From Bacillus sp. AFS006103 (GTDB lineage Bacteria; Bacillota; Bacilli; Bacillales; Cytobacillaceae): a DNA stretch of 64,000 nucleotides. The stretch covers positions 62,001-126,000 of the forward strand of contig NTXX01000016.1 of the NCBI GenBank assembly GCA_002559145.1. The letters are read 5' to 3'. Made by a program: the position numbers and the translations under genes. The notes under the pieces are model-generated. The model saw nothing but the letters and a program-made list of their open reading frames with translations. It was not told the origin of the DNA and ran no database searches. Positions 43,689 through 53,080 of the stretch are shown here, one piece after another (position 1 is the stretch's first letter; every line of letters starts with the position of its first letter).

Positions 43689-45841
43689 GCTGTTTTTGCT
43701 GGTAATAGGATATTAAAGGTTGTTCCTTTATTTGGTTCACTTTCAACAAAGACCTTACCTTTATGGCTCTCAATAATCTTAAAGCTAACCATTAAACCTA
43801 AGCCATTACCATTTTTCTTGGTTGTGTAAAAGGGTTCCCCAAGTTTTTTTAATTTTTCTTTGGAAATTCCGACACCGGTGTCTTGAATGGATATTTGAAC
43901 ATTGTTATCTTGGATCATTGTTTTCACATGAAGTTCGCCGCCATTTGGCATAGCTTCAATACCATTTTTGATGAAATTTAAAAATACCTGCTTTAAACGA
44001 TTTTCATCACATTCAATTTGGATAATTTCCTGGCTACAATCAAAAGTCAAACGAACATTTTTCTTCCTTGCTTCAAATTCCAGCAACGAGACTACATTCT
44101 GAATAACAGGAACAACATTCTTTTCTTCTAATTCAACGGCTTTAGGCTTTGCTAATACCATAAAGTCTTCAACAATGGTATTAACCCGATCAATTTCATC
44201 GAGAATGATATTTAAAAACTCCATTCGCTCAGGATCTTTTTCATCTAATTGTAAGAATTCCGCGTAGCCTTTCATTGAAGTAAGTGGATTGCGAATTTCA
44301 TGTGCCACACCGGCAGCTAATTGACCAACCGCTGCTAGTTTATCCTGTCGGTTTATTACCTCTTCAGTTCGCTTCCGTTCAGTAATATCATTTCGAATAG
44401 CAAGGTATTGGTAGGGCTTTCCTTGACCATCAATAAATGGAACAAGCGTTGTATCCACCCAATAATAAGTACCATCCTTGGCTTTATTTCTGATTTCGCC
44501 TTTCCAGACATTTCCTGACCCAATCGTTTTCCAAAGATTTTTGAAAAAGTCCTTTGGGTGGTACCCAGAATTTAGAATATTGTGGTCCTTGCCGAGTATT
44601 TCTTCTCGACTGTATTTAGAAATCTCACAGAATTTGTCATTAACACTGGTAATCCTTCCTTTTGCATCAGTAAAAGCGACTATCGAGGATTGATCAAGAG
44701 CAAATTTAATATCAATATTCTCTTTGATCGTTTCTTTAAGATGCTCTTCGGCACGTTTTCGATTAGAAATATCTGACCGTATTGCAATATATTGAACAGG
44801 TTTACCTTTATTATTCAAAAAAGGAACAATGGTGGTATCGACCCAATAAAAGGTCCCATCCTTCGCTTTATTTCGGATTTCTCCACGCCAGATTTTTCCC
44901 GATTGAATCGTGCCCCATAAGTCTTTGAAGAACTCCTTAGAATGGTAGCCCGAATTTAAAATTCTATGATTCTTTCCGATAATCTCTTCCTGATTATACT
45001 TAGAAATTTCCTCGAATTTATCATTTACATAAATAATATTTCCAAACGGGTCTGTAATGGCAACAATGGTTGAAGCATCAAGCGCAGCTTTGATGTCCTT
45101 TAAGTTTGTATCCGTTGTCACTAATTGTTTACTAATCAATGTACTCGATAAGATTAACCCACCGATTATCAAAATAGAAACGAATAGTACCAGATATAGG
45201 AAAAGCGGACTATCCACATTTGAACTTTCAAGAATTGTAGTGGTAATCGTGGCTCTTGTTAAAAGAAAATGTCCTTCGATAATGGCTATTGACATAATTA
45301 TCGCACTAATAGGTTTTAACCAAACCTGATTGCTTTGGGTAAAACTTTTTGATGAAAAAAGAATCCAGAGAGAAAATAAAAAGGATCCAAAGATTAAGAG
45401 TCCTGAAATAAGAAGCAATAAGAAATTATATTTAATATTTCCATTCATAGCATATAAACCGATGACATGTATAGAAATTACAGCCAAGGTTAGGAATACA
45501 CTGCCGAGAATTAAATGATTAAATTTAATTTGTTTTCCATAAAATGAGAGGAAAGCCATTCCTGTAAATGCAATTCCTATGACCATCGAAAGAAATGTTA
45601 GTGGAATATGATAGCTCGCAAACCGATTGGTATCTGCGGAAATGAGACCAATAAAGTTCATAATCCATATCCCGACTCCCATCGATAGCGTTCCGCCCAA
45701 AAAGAGAAGCCTCTTATTTTTATTCTGTTCAGATGACTTTATTAAAGTAAACATATCTAATGCAGTATAAGCTGCCATGATGGTTAAACCAATGGCAATT
45801 ATAATGAAATAAGGCTGAAAAGTCCCAATCATTGCATTCAT
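43685..45841 (-). CDS. Membrane sensor histidine kinase with MHYT-like sensor and two PAS domains
   Basis: 718 residues. The first ~245 form about seven helices with repeats like GVGIWIMNFIGL and ISIHVIGLYAM, a degenerate MHYT sensor (a copper, NO or O2 sensor in theory). Two tandem PAS-PAC units follow and are strikingly alike (both have HxILNSGYHxKEFFKxLW and GEIRNKAKDGTxYWVDTT), so one arose by duplication. Then DHp (GVAHEIRNPLTSMKGYAEFL) and HATPase (GNGLGLMVSFKIIE), of the NtrB/KinA-E type. No response regulator is next to it. AGGAGGAGGC precedes the ATG. It is next to fdhF. Confidence 0.85.
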   Translation of the reverse strand: MNAMIGTFQPYFIIIAIGLTIMAAYTALDMFTLIKSSEQNKNKRLLFLGGTLSMGVGIWIMNFIGLISADTNRFASYHIPLTFLSMVIGIAFTGMAFLSFYGKQIKFNHLILGSVFLTLAVISIHVIGLYAMNGNIKYNFLLLLISGLLIFGSFLFSLWILFSSKSFTQSNQVWLKPISAIIMSIAIIEGHFLLTRATITTTILESSNVDSPLFLYLVLFVSILIIGGLILSSTLISKQLVTTDTNLKDIKAALDASTIVAITDPFGNIIYVNDKFEEISKYNQEEIIGKNHRILNSGYHSKEFFKDLWGTIQSGKIWRGEIRNKAKDGTFYWVDTTIVPFLNNKGKPVQYIAIRSDISNRKRAEEHLKETIKENIDIKFALDQSSIVAFTDAKGRITSVNDKFCEISKYSREEILGKDHNILNSGYHPKDFFKNLWKTIGSGNVWKGEIRNKAKDGTYYWVDTTLVPFIDGQGKPYQYLAIRNDITERKRTEEVINRQDKLAAVGQLAAGVAHEIRNPLTSMKGYAEFLQLDEKDPERMEFLNIILDEIDRVNTIVEDFMVLAKPKAVELEEKNVVPVIQNVVSLLEFEARKKNVRLTFDCSQEIIQIECDENRLKQVFLNFIKNGIEAMPNGGELHVKTMIQDNNVQISIQDTGVGISKEKLKKLGEPFYTTKKNGNGLGLMVSFKIIESHKGKVFVESEPNKGTTFNILLPAKTA

Positions 45842-46139
45842 TTACCAGCCTCCTCCTATATCCACATTGCTTTTCTACTATGATTGTAATGGAAATCGCA
45901 ATGTTATGGAAGCATTAAATATCGAAGATTGTCATTTTCTCTATATTTTATCCGATAAATTATTTTTTCATTAAACTTTTTAAAAATGGAATAAATTCGA
46001 ATTTGTGATAAAAGCCTTATTTATTAAAAAGGGGCAAATTTTTTTAAAAAAAGCCTACACATTTTTATTTATTTCGGCTATACTGTACTATAACAAGGGC
46101 GTTATAAATAAACTGTATTAATAAAGGAGGAGTTTTATT
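45842..46139. other. 298-bp divergent intergenic region
   Basis: Very AT-rich; it holds the promoters of the kinase gene and yhfH. No coding frame was recognised. Confidence 0.6.
46079..46084 (+). promoter_or_regulatory. Candidate -10 of yhfH
   Basis: TATACT with TACACA 17 nt upstream lies about 56 bp before the yhfH start; the -35 match is weak. Confidence 0.35.
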
Positions 46140-46274
46140 ATGTTAATGAATCCAGTTGAGTTTTTTCGTACTTTGCAAAAAAAGGAATGTTGTGAATGTG
46201 GTCAGCATATGGAGGAGCAAGCAGAAAGTTACTTTATGGAATGCGACCGCTGCTTAGCTAAAAAAGAAGAATAG
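46140..46274 (+). CDS. yhfH: YhfH family zinc-ribbon-like small protein
   Basis: 44 residues, starting MLMNPVEFFRTLQKKECCECG. Two Cys pairs (CCECG and CDRC) look like a zinc ribbon. This matches B. subtilis YhfH, a ~46-residue protein that starts MLMN and has the same Cys layout; its function is unknown. AAAGGAGGAG at 46122-46132 precedes the ATG. It is too short for usual ORF cut-offs. Confidence 0.8.
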   Translation: MLMNPVEFFRTLQKKECCECGQHMEEQAESYFMECDRCLAKKEE

Positions 46275-46419
46275 CACTTCCAAGCTCTCCTTTATGGAGA
46301 GTTTTTTGTTGTCAGGCGAAGATCATGGTTTATATTCAATTTATTTCCGTTTAGGAGAGAATTAGCCAAGCATAAACCCCATCCACGAAGCAAAACCTTA
46401 AGATAAGGAGTTGAAATGA

Positions 46420-46584
46420 ATGTTTAATTTTCGTAAGGACCGATCTAGAGACTCTTTAAAAGAAACGTTTGCCGATAATACAAAAACAGTTTCCGGGGAT
46501 TCTGTAGATGAGCTTAGAAATCTTGAAGAAGCCAATACCTTGATTAGCGGGGACGAAATTCAACAACAAAATGAAAATTTATAG
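46420..46584 (+). CDS. Small acidic hypothetical protein, 54 aa
   Basis: The frame MFNFRKDRSRDSLKETFAD... ends ...EIQQQNENL. AAGGAG at 46405-46410 precedes the ATG at 46420. A second ATG 4 nt earlier opens only a three-codon frame. It is hydrophilic, with no membrane segment or Cys. It lies 20 bp before the SplA-like gene and is probably co-transcribed with it. Function unknown. Confidence 0.6.
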   Translation: MFNFRKDRSRDSLKETFADNTKTVSGDSVDELRNLEEANTLISGDEIQQQNENL

Positions 46585-46604
46585 AAAAAGGGCGGTTAAA
46601 TAAT

Positions 46605-46853
46605 ATGGGGATGATTGATATCGCTAATGCTAAACCGGGTGATGAAGTATTTGTTCTTTATCGGAATCCTGCTATACTAACTGCCGTAAACATTAAGACT
46701 GCCGAAATTGTCCAACATCCCAAAAACCCAAATACGTTAGCGTTATATCTTAATGAGAAATTTCTTGAACTCGAAGAGGATGATGCTCTATTTAGCAGTT
46801 CTGAATCAGCAAAAAAAGCATTTGAAGCTCATTTCTTCGATTTTTGCGAATAA
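46605..46853 (+). CDS. SplA-like small regulatory protein
   Basis: 82 residues. KPGDEVFVLYRNPAILTAVNI then AEIVQHPKNPNTLALYLNEKF and EDDALFSSSESAKKAF resemble SplA, the ~79-residue regulator of spore photoproduct lyase (splAB) in B. subtilis (pattern VIYRNPH-xNVANI-x-AxIVxHPxxPxxLALFxxE). Here splB is not adjacent, so it may act elsewhere or be a family member with another role. A ribosome site is weak (AAAAGGGCGG). Terminator follows. Confidence 0.5.
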   Translation: MGMIDIANAKPGDEVFVLYRNPAILTAVNIKTAEIVQHPKNPNTLALYLNEKFLELEEDDALFSSSESAKKAFEAHFFDFCE

Positions 46854-46854
46854 G

Positions 46855-46887
46855 AAAAGACTGTCAATTCTTCATGACAGTCTTTAT
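46855..46887. terminator. Bidirectional terminator
   Basis: AAAGACTGTCA pairs with TGACAGTCTTT between convergent genes. Confidence 0.85.
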
Positions 46888-46901
46888 AAATAGATAATTT
46901 A

Positions 46902-47090
46902 TTAAATTTGTGGAAGCTCTCTCATTTCCTGTAGCATTTCATTGCCACACATTGGGCAGAGTAGGTCATCTGCAACAAAGTCCTTCCTCATCCAACCAAT
47001 ACACGCTTCATCAACACATGAATAAATTTCAGTATCAACCAAGATTGTTTCAATTTCTTCTTCTTTCGCTCTTTTACCATAAAAAATGGG
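46902..47090 (-). CDS. ydjO: Cold-inducible YdjO-family zinc-ribbon protein
   Basis: About 60-70 residues. IYSCVDEACIGWMRKDFV and LLCPMCGNEM with the end RELPQI match the YdjO family (two CxxC-like pairs, C-WMR-NF, C-C-M, LP end). Start problem: a strong ribosome site GGAGGCGG sits 8 nt before an AUU codon (about 47085) with no ATG, GTG or TTG in frame there; the only in-frame start-like codon is a TTG at 47120 without a site. I give the end as the likely ribosome-site region. Zinc binding is expected from the Cys pairs. Confidence 0.65.
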   Translation of the reverse strand, partial: PIFYGKRAKEEEIETILVDTEIYSCVDEACIGWMRKDFVADDLLCPMCGNEMLQEMRELPQI

Positions 47091-47165
47091 AACCGCCTCC
47101 TTTTTTATTAGTATGTACAAAAAAGTGACTTTTCATTTCCAGAAACCTTAGGAGTGATAAAAAGA

Positions 47166-47306
47166 ATGATGATTCAAAAAAGATATACGAATGTGGGAAC
47201 GAATATCGAAGAAGTGAAGAAGTTAAACAGCCAATCCGGCTTGAGTTACAATGAAGTCAAGAATTTACTGGCGCAAAGGTATCTTGATCATAAAAAGAGT
47301 AACTAA
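47166..47306 (+). CDS. Small hypothetical protein, 46 aa
   Basis: The frame MMIQKRYTNVGTNIEEVKKL... ends ...LLAQRYLDHKKSN. GGAGTG at 47151-47156 precedes two ATGs (47166 and 47169). The stretch NVGTNIEEVKKLNSQSGLSY loosely recalls gamma-type spore proteins (xGTDxxxVKxxNxQS), but the match is weak. It is followed by a strong terminator. Too short for usual ORF cut-offs. Confidence 0.55.
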   Translation: MMIQKRYTNVGTNIEEVKKLNSQSGLSYNEVKNLLAQRYLDHKKSN

Positions 47307-47309
47307 AAA

Positions 47310-47340
47310 TTCAAGCCTTCCTTAATTAGGAAGGCTTGAA
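47310..47340. terminator. Bidirectional terminator
   Basis: TTCAAGCCTTCCT pairs perfectly with AGGAAGGCTTGAA. Confidence 0.9.
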
Positions 47341-47343
47341 AGA

Positions 47344-49278
47344 TTAATTGTTCTTTTCTTTATATTCTATTGTCATATTTTCTTGATGTCCTTTTGAGAG
47401 CAGTTTATCTTTCTTACGGTTTTCTTTTGAATGAAAAATTATATCAAAATCATAATCGTCTGGATAGAGCTCCCTTGCAGGAATATACAAATTGATTCGT
47501 TTATGATTTATCGTATGCTTTTTCTCTTTTATTTGGACCACGTAATTTCCAAGTTGATCTGGCCCCGTATAGATAATCCCAAACTCATTTGTTGGAGATA
47601 TTTTAACATTATCTCCCTGATGAAAGAGTGGAACTTTCATCTCTATTTTAGATTTTTTCATTAAGTCCTTATATTTATTTATTATTACCTGTTTTTCCAA
47701 CTCCTTCAGTTTCCAAGTATCAGTGATTTCAGTGGTATAGTTCTTTTCTTCCTTATAAGTAATATTATGAGCCCGTTCAATGATTTTCGGATGAATCCCA
47801 AGCTTTAATGCAATGGCAAATGCCTGACTCTCCCCTCCTCGACCAACTATCAAGCAATAGGTCGGGCTTAAAGTAGTGATATCAAATTCCATCGATCCAT
47901 TAATAAAACCCGGATGATTTTCGGCAAATTCTTTAATCTCACTGTAGTGAGTTGTTGCTAGGATGGTGGCCCCTTTTTCAAATAAAGTTTCTAATATGGC
48001 GGTAGCGAGCCCCATCCCTTCTCCTGGGTCAGTCCCTGATCCTAGTTCATCTAATAAAACCAATGTTCGATAATGGGTTTCCTTCAAGATTCCAATGATA
48101 TTCACAATTCTCGAACTAAATGTACTTAAATTTTCAGTGATACTTTGCCCATCCCCAATATCCACTAAGATTCGCTCAAAGATGTTTAGATTACTTTTTG
48201 GGTCAGCAGGAATATGAAGGCCGCATTGAACCAATAAGGATAATAGACCAACTGTTTTGATGGCTACAGTTTTCCCGCCCGTATTTGGGCCTGTAATTAC
48301 TAATGCCTGCGTGTGTTTATCGAGTTTTAATGATAATGGGACTGCCTTTTCACCTAATAGTGGGTGTTTTGCTGAAATTAAGTCTATCTCTCCTGATTCA
48401 TTAATTCCCACCCTAGCCCCATGAATTGAGCGGCTATACTTAGCTTTTGCAAATAAGAAATCATAATGAATCATGGTTTCAATCGCTGTACGAATTTGCT
48501 GTTCCTTCTCTTCTGCTAATCCTGTTAAATAGTTTAAAACTTTTTGTACTTCTACTTCTTCATCTGCAAATAGCCAATTTAATTGATCTTGAAAAACAGC
48601 TATTTCTTCCGGCTCCATAAAAAGGGTGGACCCAGAAGCAGAAGTATCTAACACCGTCCCCTTAATTTTGTTCCGATATTCCTTTTTTATGGGAATCACA
48701 TATCGGCCATTTCTCTGACTCACTATATTTTCTTGCAAATAAGCCTTATATTTATTGGATCGGATCAACTGCAAGGTTTTTTCCTTCAGCCTTTCCTCTT
48801 GAATCGCCAATTGTTTCCTTATCTTTAATAACTCTTTGCTTGCATAGTCATCGACACGTCCATTTCGGATACATCGGATAATTTCGTTGGCAAGCTCCGG
48901 TAAATCATCAATTGCATTTACATAGGAAGATACCCTTGGTGCGTAATATTCTTTATCTTTCATATACCTTCGCATTTTTCCACAGGAATCCAAAAAATCA
49001 TAAAGTTTAGCCAACTGATCAGCTCTAAGTGCTACTCCTTTATTCATGCTATTTAATAATGCATTCATCCCCTCAAGACCATGAACAGGAACACTAGCAC
49101 TTTTATTCAAAATCTCAACTGCCTCAAAAACCTCATCAAGCCAAGCTTCTATTTGCTTCAAATTTGTTGATGGTGACAGGCACTCAATTTTTTCTTTTCC
49201 TTCTATTGTTAATGCATAACTTGCGATGGCTTCTTTTATCTGCTGGAATTCTAAAGTGTTAAAGGTATGTTGGTTCAT
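47344..49278 (-). CDS. MutS2-like ATPase lacking the Smr nuclease domain
   Basis: 644 residues. A helical clamp region with a coiled coil (LLKIRKQLAIQEERLKEKTL) precedes the MutS ATPase: Walker A GPNTGGKT, STFSSRIVNIIGIL, Walker B TLVLLDELGSGTDPGEG and LATTHYSEIKE. After it comes a small KOW-like beta domain, but the C-terminal Smr endonuclease of ~780-residue MutS2 is absent. MutS2 proteins act in ribosome rescue and suppress recombination; this shorter paralogue keeps the ATPase clamp only. AAGGAGG precedes the ATG. It is probably a second gene besides a full mutS2. Confidence 0.8.
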   Translation of the reverse strand: MNQHTFNTLEFQQIKEAIASYALTIEGKEKIECLSPSTNLKQIEAWLDEVFEAVEILNKSASVPVHGLEGMNALLNSMNKGVALRADQLAKLYDFLDSCGKMRRYMKDKEYYAPRVSSYVNAIDDLPELANEIIRCIRNGRVDDYASKELLKIRKQLAIQEERLKEKTLQLIRSNKYKAYLQENIVSQRNGRYVIPIKKEYRNKIKGTVLDTSASGSTLFMEPEEIAVFQDQLNWLFADEEVEVQKVLNYLTGLAEEKEQQIRTAIETMIHYDFLFAKAKYSRSIHGARVGINESGEIDLISAKHPLLGEKAVPLSLKLDKHTQALVITGPNTGGKTVAIKTVGLLSLLVQCGLHIPADPKSNLNIFERILVDIGDGQSITENLSTFSSRIVNIIGILKETHYRTLVLLDELGSGTDPGEGMGLATAILETLFEKGATILATTHYSEIKEFAENHPGFINGSMEFDITTLSPTYCLIVGRGGESQAFAIALKLGIHPKIIERAHNITYKEEKNYTTEITDTWKLKELEKQVIINKYKDLMKKSKIEMKVPLFHQGDNVKISPTNEFGIIYTGPDQLGNYVVQIKEKKHTINHKRINLYIPARELYPDDYDFDIIFHSKENRKKDKLLSKGHQENMTIEYKEKNN

Positions 49279-49302
49279 GGTTTTTTCCTCCTTAAATTAA
49301 AA

Positions 49303-49336
49303 ATAGCCGCAATGAACAATGTCATTGCGGCTAAAT
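49303..49336 (-). terminator. Terminator of the 60-aa small membrane gene
   Basis: AGCCGCAATGA pairs with TCATTGCGGCT, with TTTTTA following on the minus strand. It lies between the small gene and mutS2-like. Confidence 0.8.
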
Positions 49337-49372
49337 GAAATAATTATTTCACTTATTTATCCATCCAACTAT

Positions 49373-49555
49373 TTACCCAAAATAAAAACTGTCTACACGG
49401 ATGTACACAGCAAACTTGGTAAAAGATGCATGTTTATGTGGCCCATTGTTCTTAACTCCATCCCCATACTTAAATAAGCCTTTATTCACATAAAAAAAAT
49501 GAACAAGAATAGGAATGAAAAATATCCAATTGATTGGATTAGTTAAGAACGACAC
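49373..49555 (-). CDS. Small one-helix membrane protein, 60 aa, uncertain start
   Basis: The frame has one membrane helix (INWIFFIPILVHFFYV) and a hydrophilic tail (NNGPHKHASFTKFAVYIRVD). It is followed by a terminator in the same direction, which supports expression. The annotated GTG has no good site; AAAGGAG instead points to an ATG that opens a seven-codon frame overlapping the GTG. Either the minicistron couples translation or one base is missing near the start. Function unknown. Confidence 0.45.
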   Translation of the reverse strand: MSFLTNPINWIFFIPILVHFFYVNKGLFKYGDGVKNNGPHKHASFTKFAVYIRVDSFYFG

Positions 49556-49819
49556 CTAACATAAAACATACTCCTTTATAAAAGCGTAGCGCTTAATTGG
49601 AAAAATTCAATTATTTCAAAGAATACCATAAATAACAACTCTTGTCAATTTACAATTGAGTCTTACATAGTTTAACGACACTAATTAAGCAGCAATTTAA
49701 TAATACAATCAATAATAATACAGTATATAGGAAACACTTATTTGCACTAACTTTTGTTCACAAAATATCCATATCTTTTTTCTGATAACTTCTTTATCTT
49801 AAAGGTAGGAGGGATACAT

Positions 49820-50422
49820 ATGAAAAAGATCTATTTAATATGCAGTCTTACCGTATTAATCGGGATTGCAGCAGGAATTTCTTTCTTTCTCGTTCGCGAT
49901 GCAAATGCGAAAATACCTGAAGAAGTTACCTTGATTGACCAAAACGGTGATTCATATAATTTTGGTAAGGACCGGACTAAATTAAAACTAGTTGAATTCA
50001 TCTACACTCATTGTCCTGATATATGTCCAACCACTACACAAAAAATGATTGACTTGAAAAGTGACTTTGAAAAGGTCGGTGTTTTTGGTAAGGAGATTGA
50101 ATTTTTAACAATTACCATCGATCCTTACCGAGACACACCCGAGGTCTTAACTGATTATATGAAGGGGTTTGAGATAGATAACAACAAACAATGGTTGTTC
50201 TTAACAGGAGAAAAGGCAAACATTAAACGGGATAGGCAACAACTTAAAAAAGTGACGGATGCGATGCAATTTCAATTTAAAGACCCAGGTAATGGTCAAT
50301 TCGTCCATTCAACCTTTACTTTTTTGGTTGATGAGAATAATAAATTTATTGCCAAATTTCCGATGGGAAAAGGCTTTGATAAAAAAGAAGTTTACGACAA
50401 GGTCATGAATAAGTTAGAATAA
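49820..50422 (+). CDS. Sco1/SenC-family copper metallochaperone
   Basis: 200 residues. An N-terminal membrane anchor (about 5-25) precedes a thioredoxin-like domain with copper ligands Cys65 and Cys69 (THCPDICP) and His163 (FVHSTFTF). Sco1 proteins (YpmQ in B. subtilis) load the CuA site of subunit II of heme-copper enzymes, so it may serve the CuA protein at 23330 or a standard oxidase. The start at 49820 is fixed by GTAGGAGGG upstream; a longer frame to 49754 has no site. Terminator follows. Confidence 0.9.
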   Translation: MKKIYLICSLTVLIGIAAGISFFLVRDANAKIPEEVTLIDQNGDSYNFGKDRTKLKLVEFIYTHCPDICPTTTQKMIDLKSDFEKVGVFGKEIEFLTITIDPYRDTPEVLTDYMKGFEIDNNKQWLFLTGEKANIKRDRQQLKKVTDAMQFQFKDPGNGQFVHSTFTFLVDENNKFIAKFPMGKGFDKKEVYDKVMNKLE

Positions 50423-50459
50423 AAAAAGCGATTAATCCACTTGGGATTAATCGTTTTTT
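50422..50459. terminator. Bidirectional terminator
   Basis: GCGATTAATCC pairs with GGATTAATCG, with A- and T-runs on the two sides. Confidence 0.85.
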
Positions 50460-50476
50460 ACTAATTTACTTCCTAT

Positions 50477-50611
50477 TTAATTAACAGATGAAGGGTATTT
50501 TTTTAATTGCTGTAAAGAAATAAGGTAATTTGACTTTGGTTTGGTTAAACTCGCTTTTATACCGGCCTTTTTTAACTTGTTTACGAGTTCAGTCAGTTGA
50601 TTTTTTGTCAT
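50477..50611 (-). CDS. Small basic hypothetical protein, 44 aa
   Basis: The frame MTKNQLTELVNKLKKAGIKA... ends ...LKKYPSSVN. AAGGTGTGAG lies about 8 nt before the ATG at 50611, and the terminator at 50422-50459 follows. It is basic (pI high) and predicted helical, without membrane segment. I do not recognise it. Its coding look and signals on both sides support a real gene, but it was below usual length limits. Confidence 0.55.
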   Translation of the reverse strand: MTKNQLTELVNKLKKAGIKASLTKPKSNYLISLQQLKKYPSSVN

Positions 50612-50764
50612 CTTTCTCACACCTTCTTTTACTTGCTATATACCCCAATTCTACAACAAAAATATGAATAAAGTGTGAAATCCGAGAAATTTTTTTAGAA
50701 AATTTTTCTTTAAAAATGAACACTAACTTAAAGAATTCGCTCTTCTTCTATTTTAATGGTATAA

Positions 50765-52420
<1,656 letters not shown>

Positions 52421-52428
52421 AAGAAAAC

Positions 52429-52464
52429 AGCACCCACATACGATAATGTGGGTGCTATTTTTTT
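52429..52464. terminator. Bidirectional terminator
   Basis: AGCACCCACAT pairs with ATGTGGGTGCT and is followed by T-run. Confidence 0.85.
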
Positions 52465-52594
52465 AATCCTTCTTCTGTTTTCTTCTCGATGATGGTTCCG
52501 TTCGTGAACCCGTTTCAGTTGTTGTTGTTCCCTGGCCTTCTACTTGCGAGGAAGCCAATCCGATGGTTGATGGATCTTTTTTACGTTTTCCCAT
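52463..52594 (-). CDS. Small basic hypothetical protein, 43 aa (SASP-like composition)
   Basis: The frame MGKRKKDPSTIGLASSQVEGQ... ends ...SSRRKQKKD. GGGGAGGTG precedes the ATG at 52594. It is Lys/Arg-rich at both ends, Ser/Thr/Gly-rich in the middle, and probably disordered, like minor small spore proteins, but no named family is recognised. Terminator overlaps its end. Confidence 0.65.
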   Translation of the reverse strand: MGKRKKDPSTIGLASSQVEGQGTTTTETGSRTEPSSRRKQKKD

Positions 52595-52694
52595 TATTAC
52601 ACCTCCCCTATTAGCTTTTGGATGATAATAGCTACTTATTCCGAATAATTCAGATAAAGTTAAGCAAAATAATCTAGAGGAGGAGGTGTTTTGT

Positions 52695-52937
52695 ATGGCA
52701 AAAATTGGTGTAGAAGAATCTCTTGGACAAGTTCAGGCAGCATTACGTGAAAAGGGTCATGATGTGGTTGAATTAAAGCAGGAGTCAGACGCTCAGAATT
52801 GCGATTGTTGTGTAGTGACAGGATTGGATTCAAATGTAATGGGAATGCAGGATACCTTTACAAAGGGCTCAGTTATAGATGCAAGCGGCCTGTCTGCTGA
52901 CGAAGTATGTCAACAAGTCGAAAGTAGACTGCAATAA
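52695..52937 (+). CDS. ykuS: YkuS family (UPF0180) protein
   Basis: 80 residues: [27 protein letters not shown], then the conserved [16 protein letters not shown] with three close Cys, ending [14 protein letters not shown]. This agrees with UPF0180/YkuS in length and motif. Function unknown. AGGAGGAGG precedes the ATG at 52695. Terminator follows. Confidence 0.9.
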   Translation: MAKIGVEESLGQVQAALREKGHDVVELKQESDAQNCDCCVVTGLDSNVMGMQDTFTKGSVIDASGLSADEVCQQVESRLQ

Positions 52938-52956
52938 TGAGGTAATTTTCTTAGGA

Positions 52957-52985
52957 GACTAAAGGATTAACTTTAGTCTTTTTTT
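52957..52985 (+). terminator. Terminator of ykuS
   Basis: GACTAAAG pairs with CTTTAGTC and is followed by a T-run. Confidence 0.85.
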
Positions 52986-53032
52986 ATTTCAATCTTCAAT
53001 TGATAAACTCTATTTGTAAGTAAAAGGAAAAT

Positions 53033-53072
53033 AAGCCACGAAAGGGTTTCATCCTCCTTTTCATGGCTTTCC
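53033..53072 (-). terminator. Probable terminator of the carboxypeptidase gene
   Basis: AAGCCACGAAAGGG pairs with CCTTTTCATGGCTT (with G-T pairs); only a short T-rich tail. Confidence 0.6.
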
Positions 53073-53080
53073 TCATTCAA

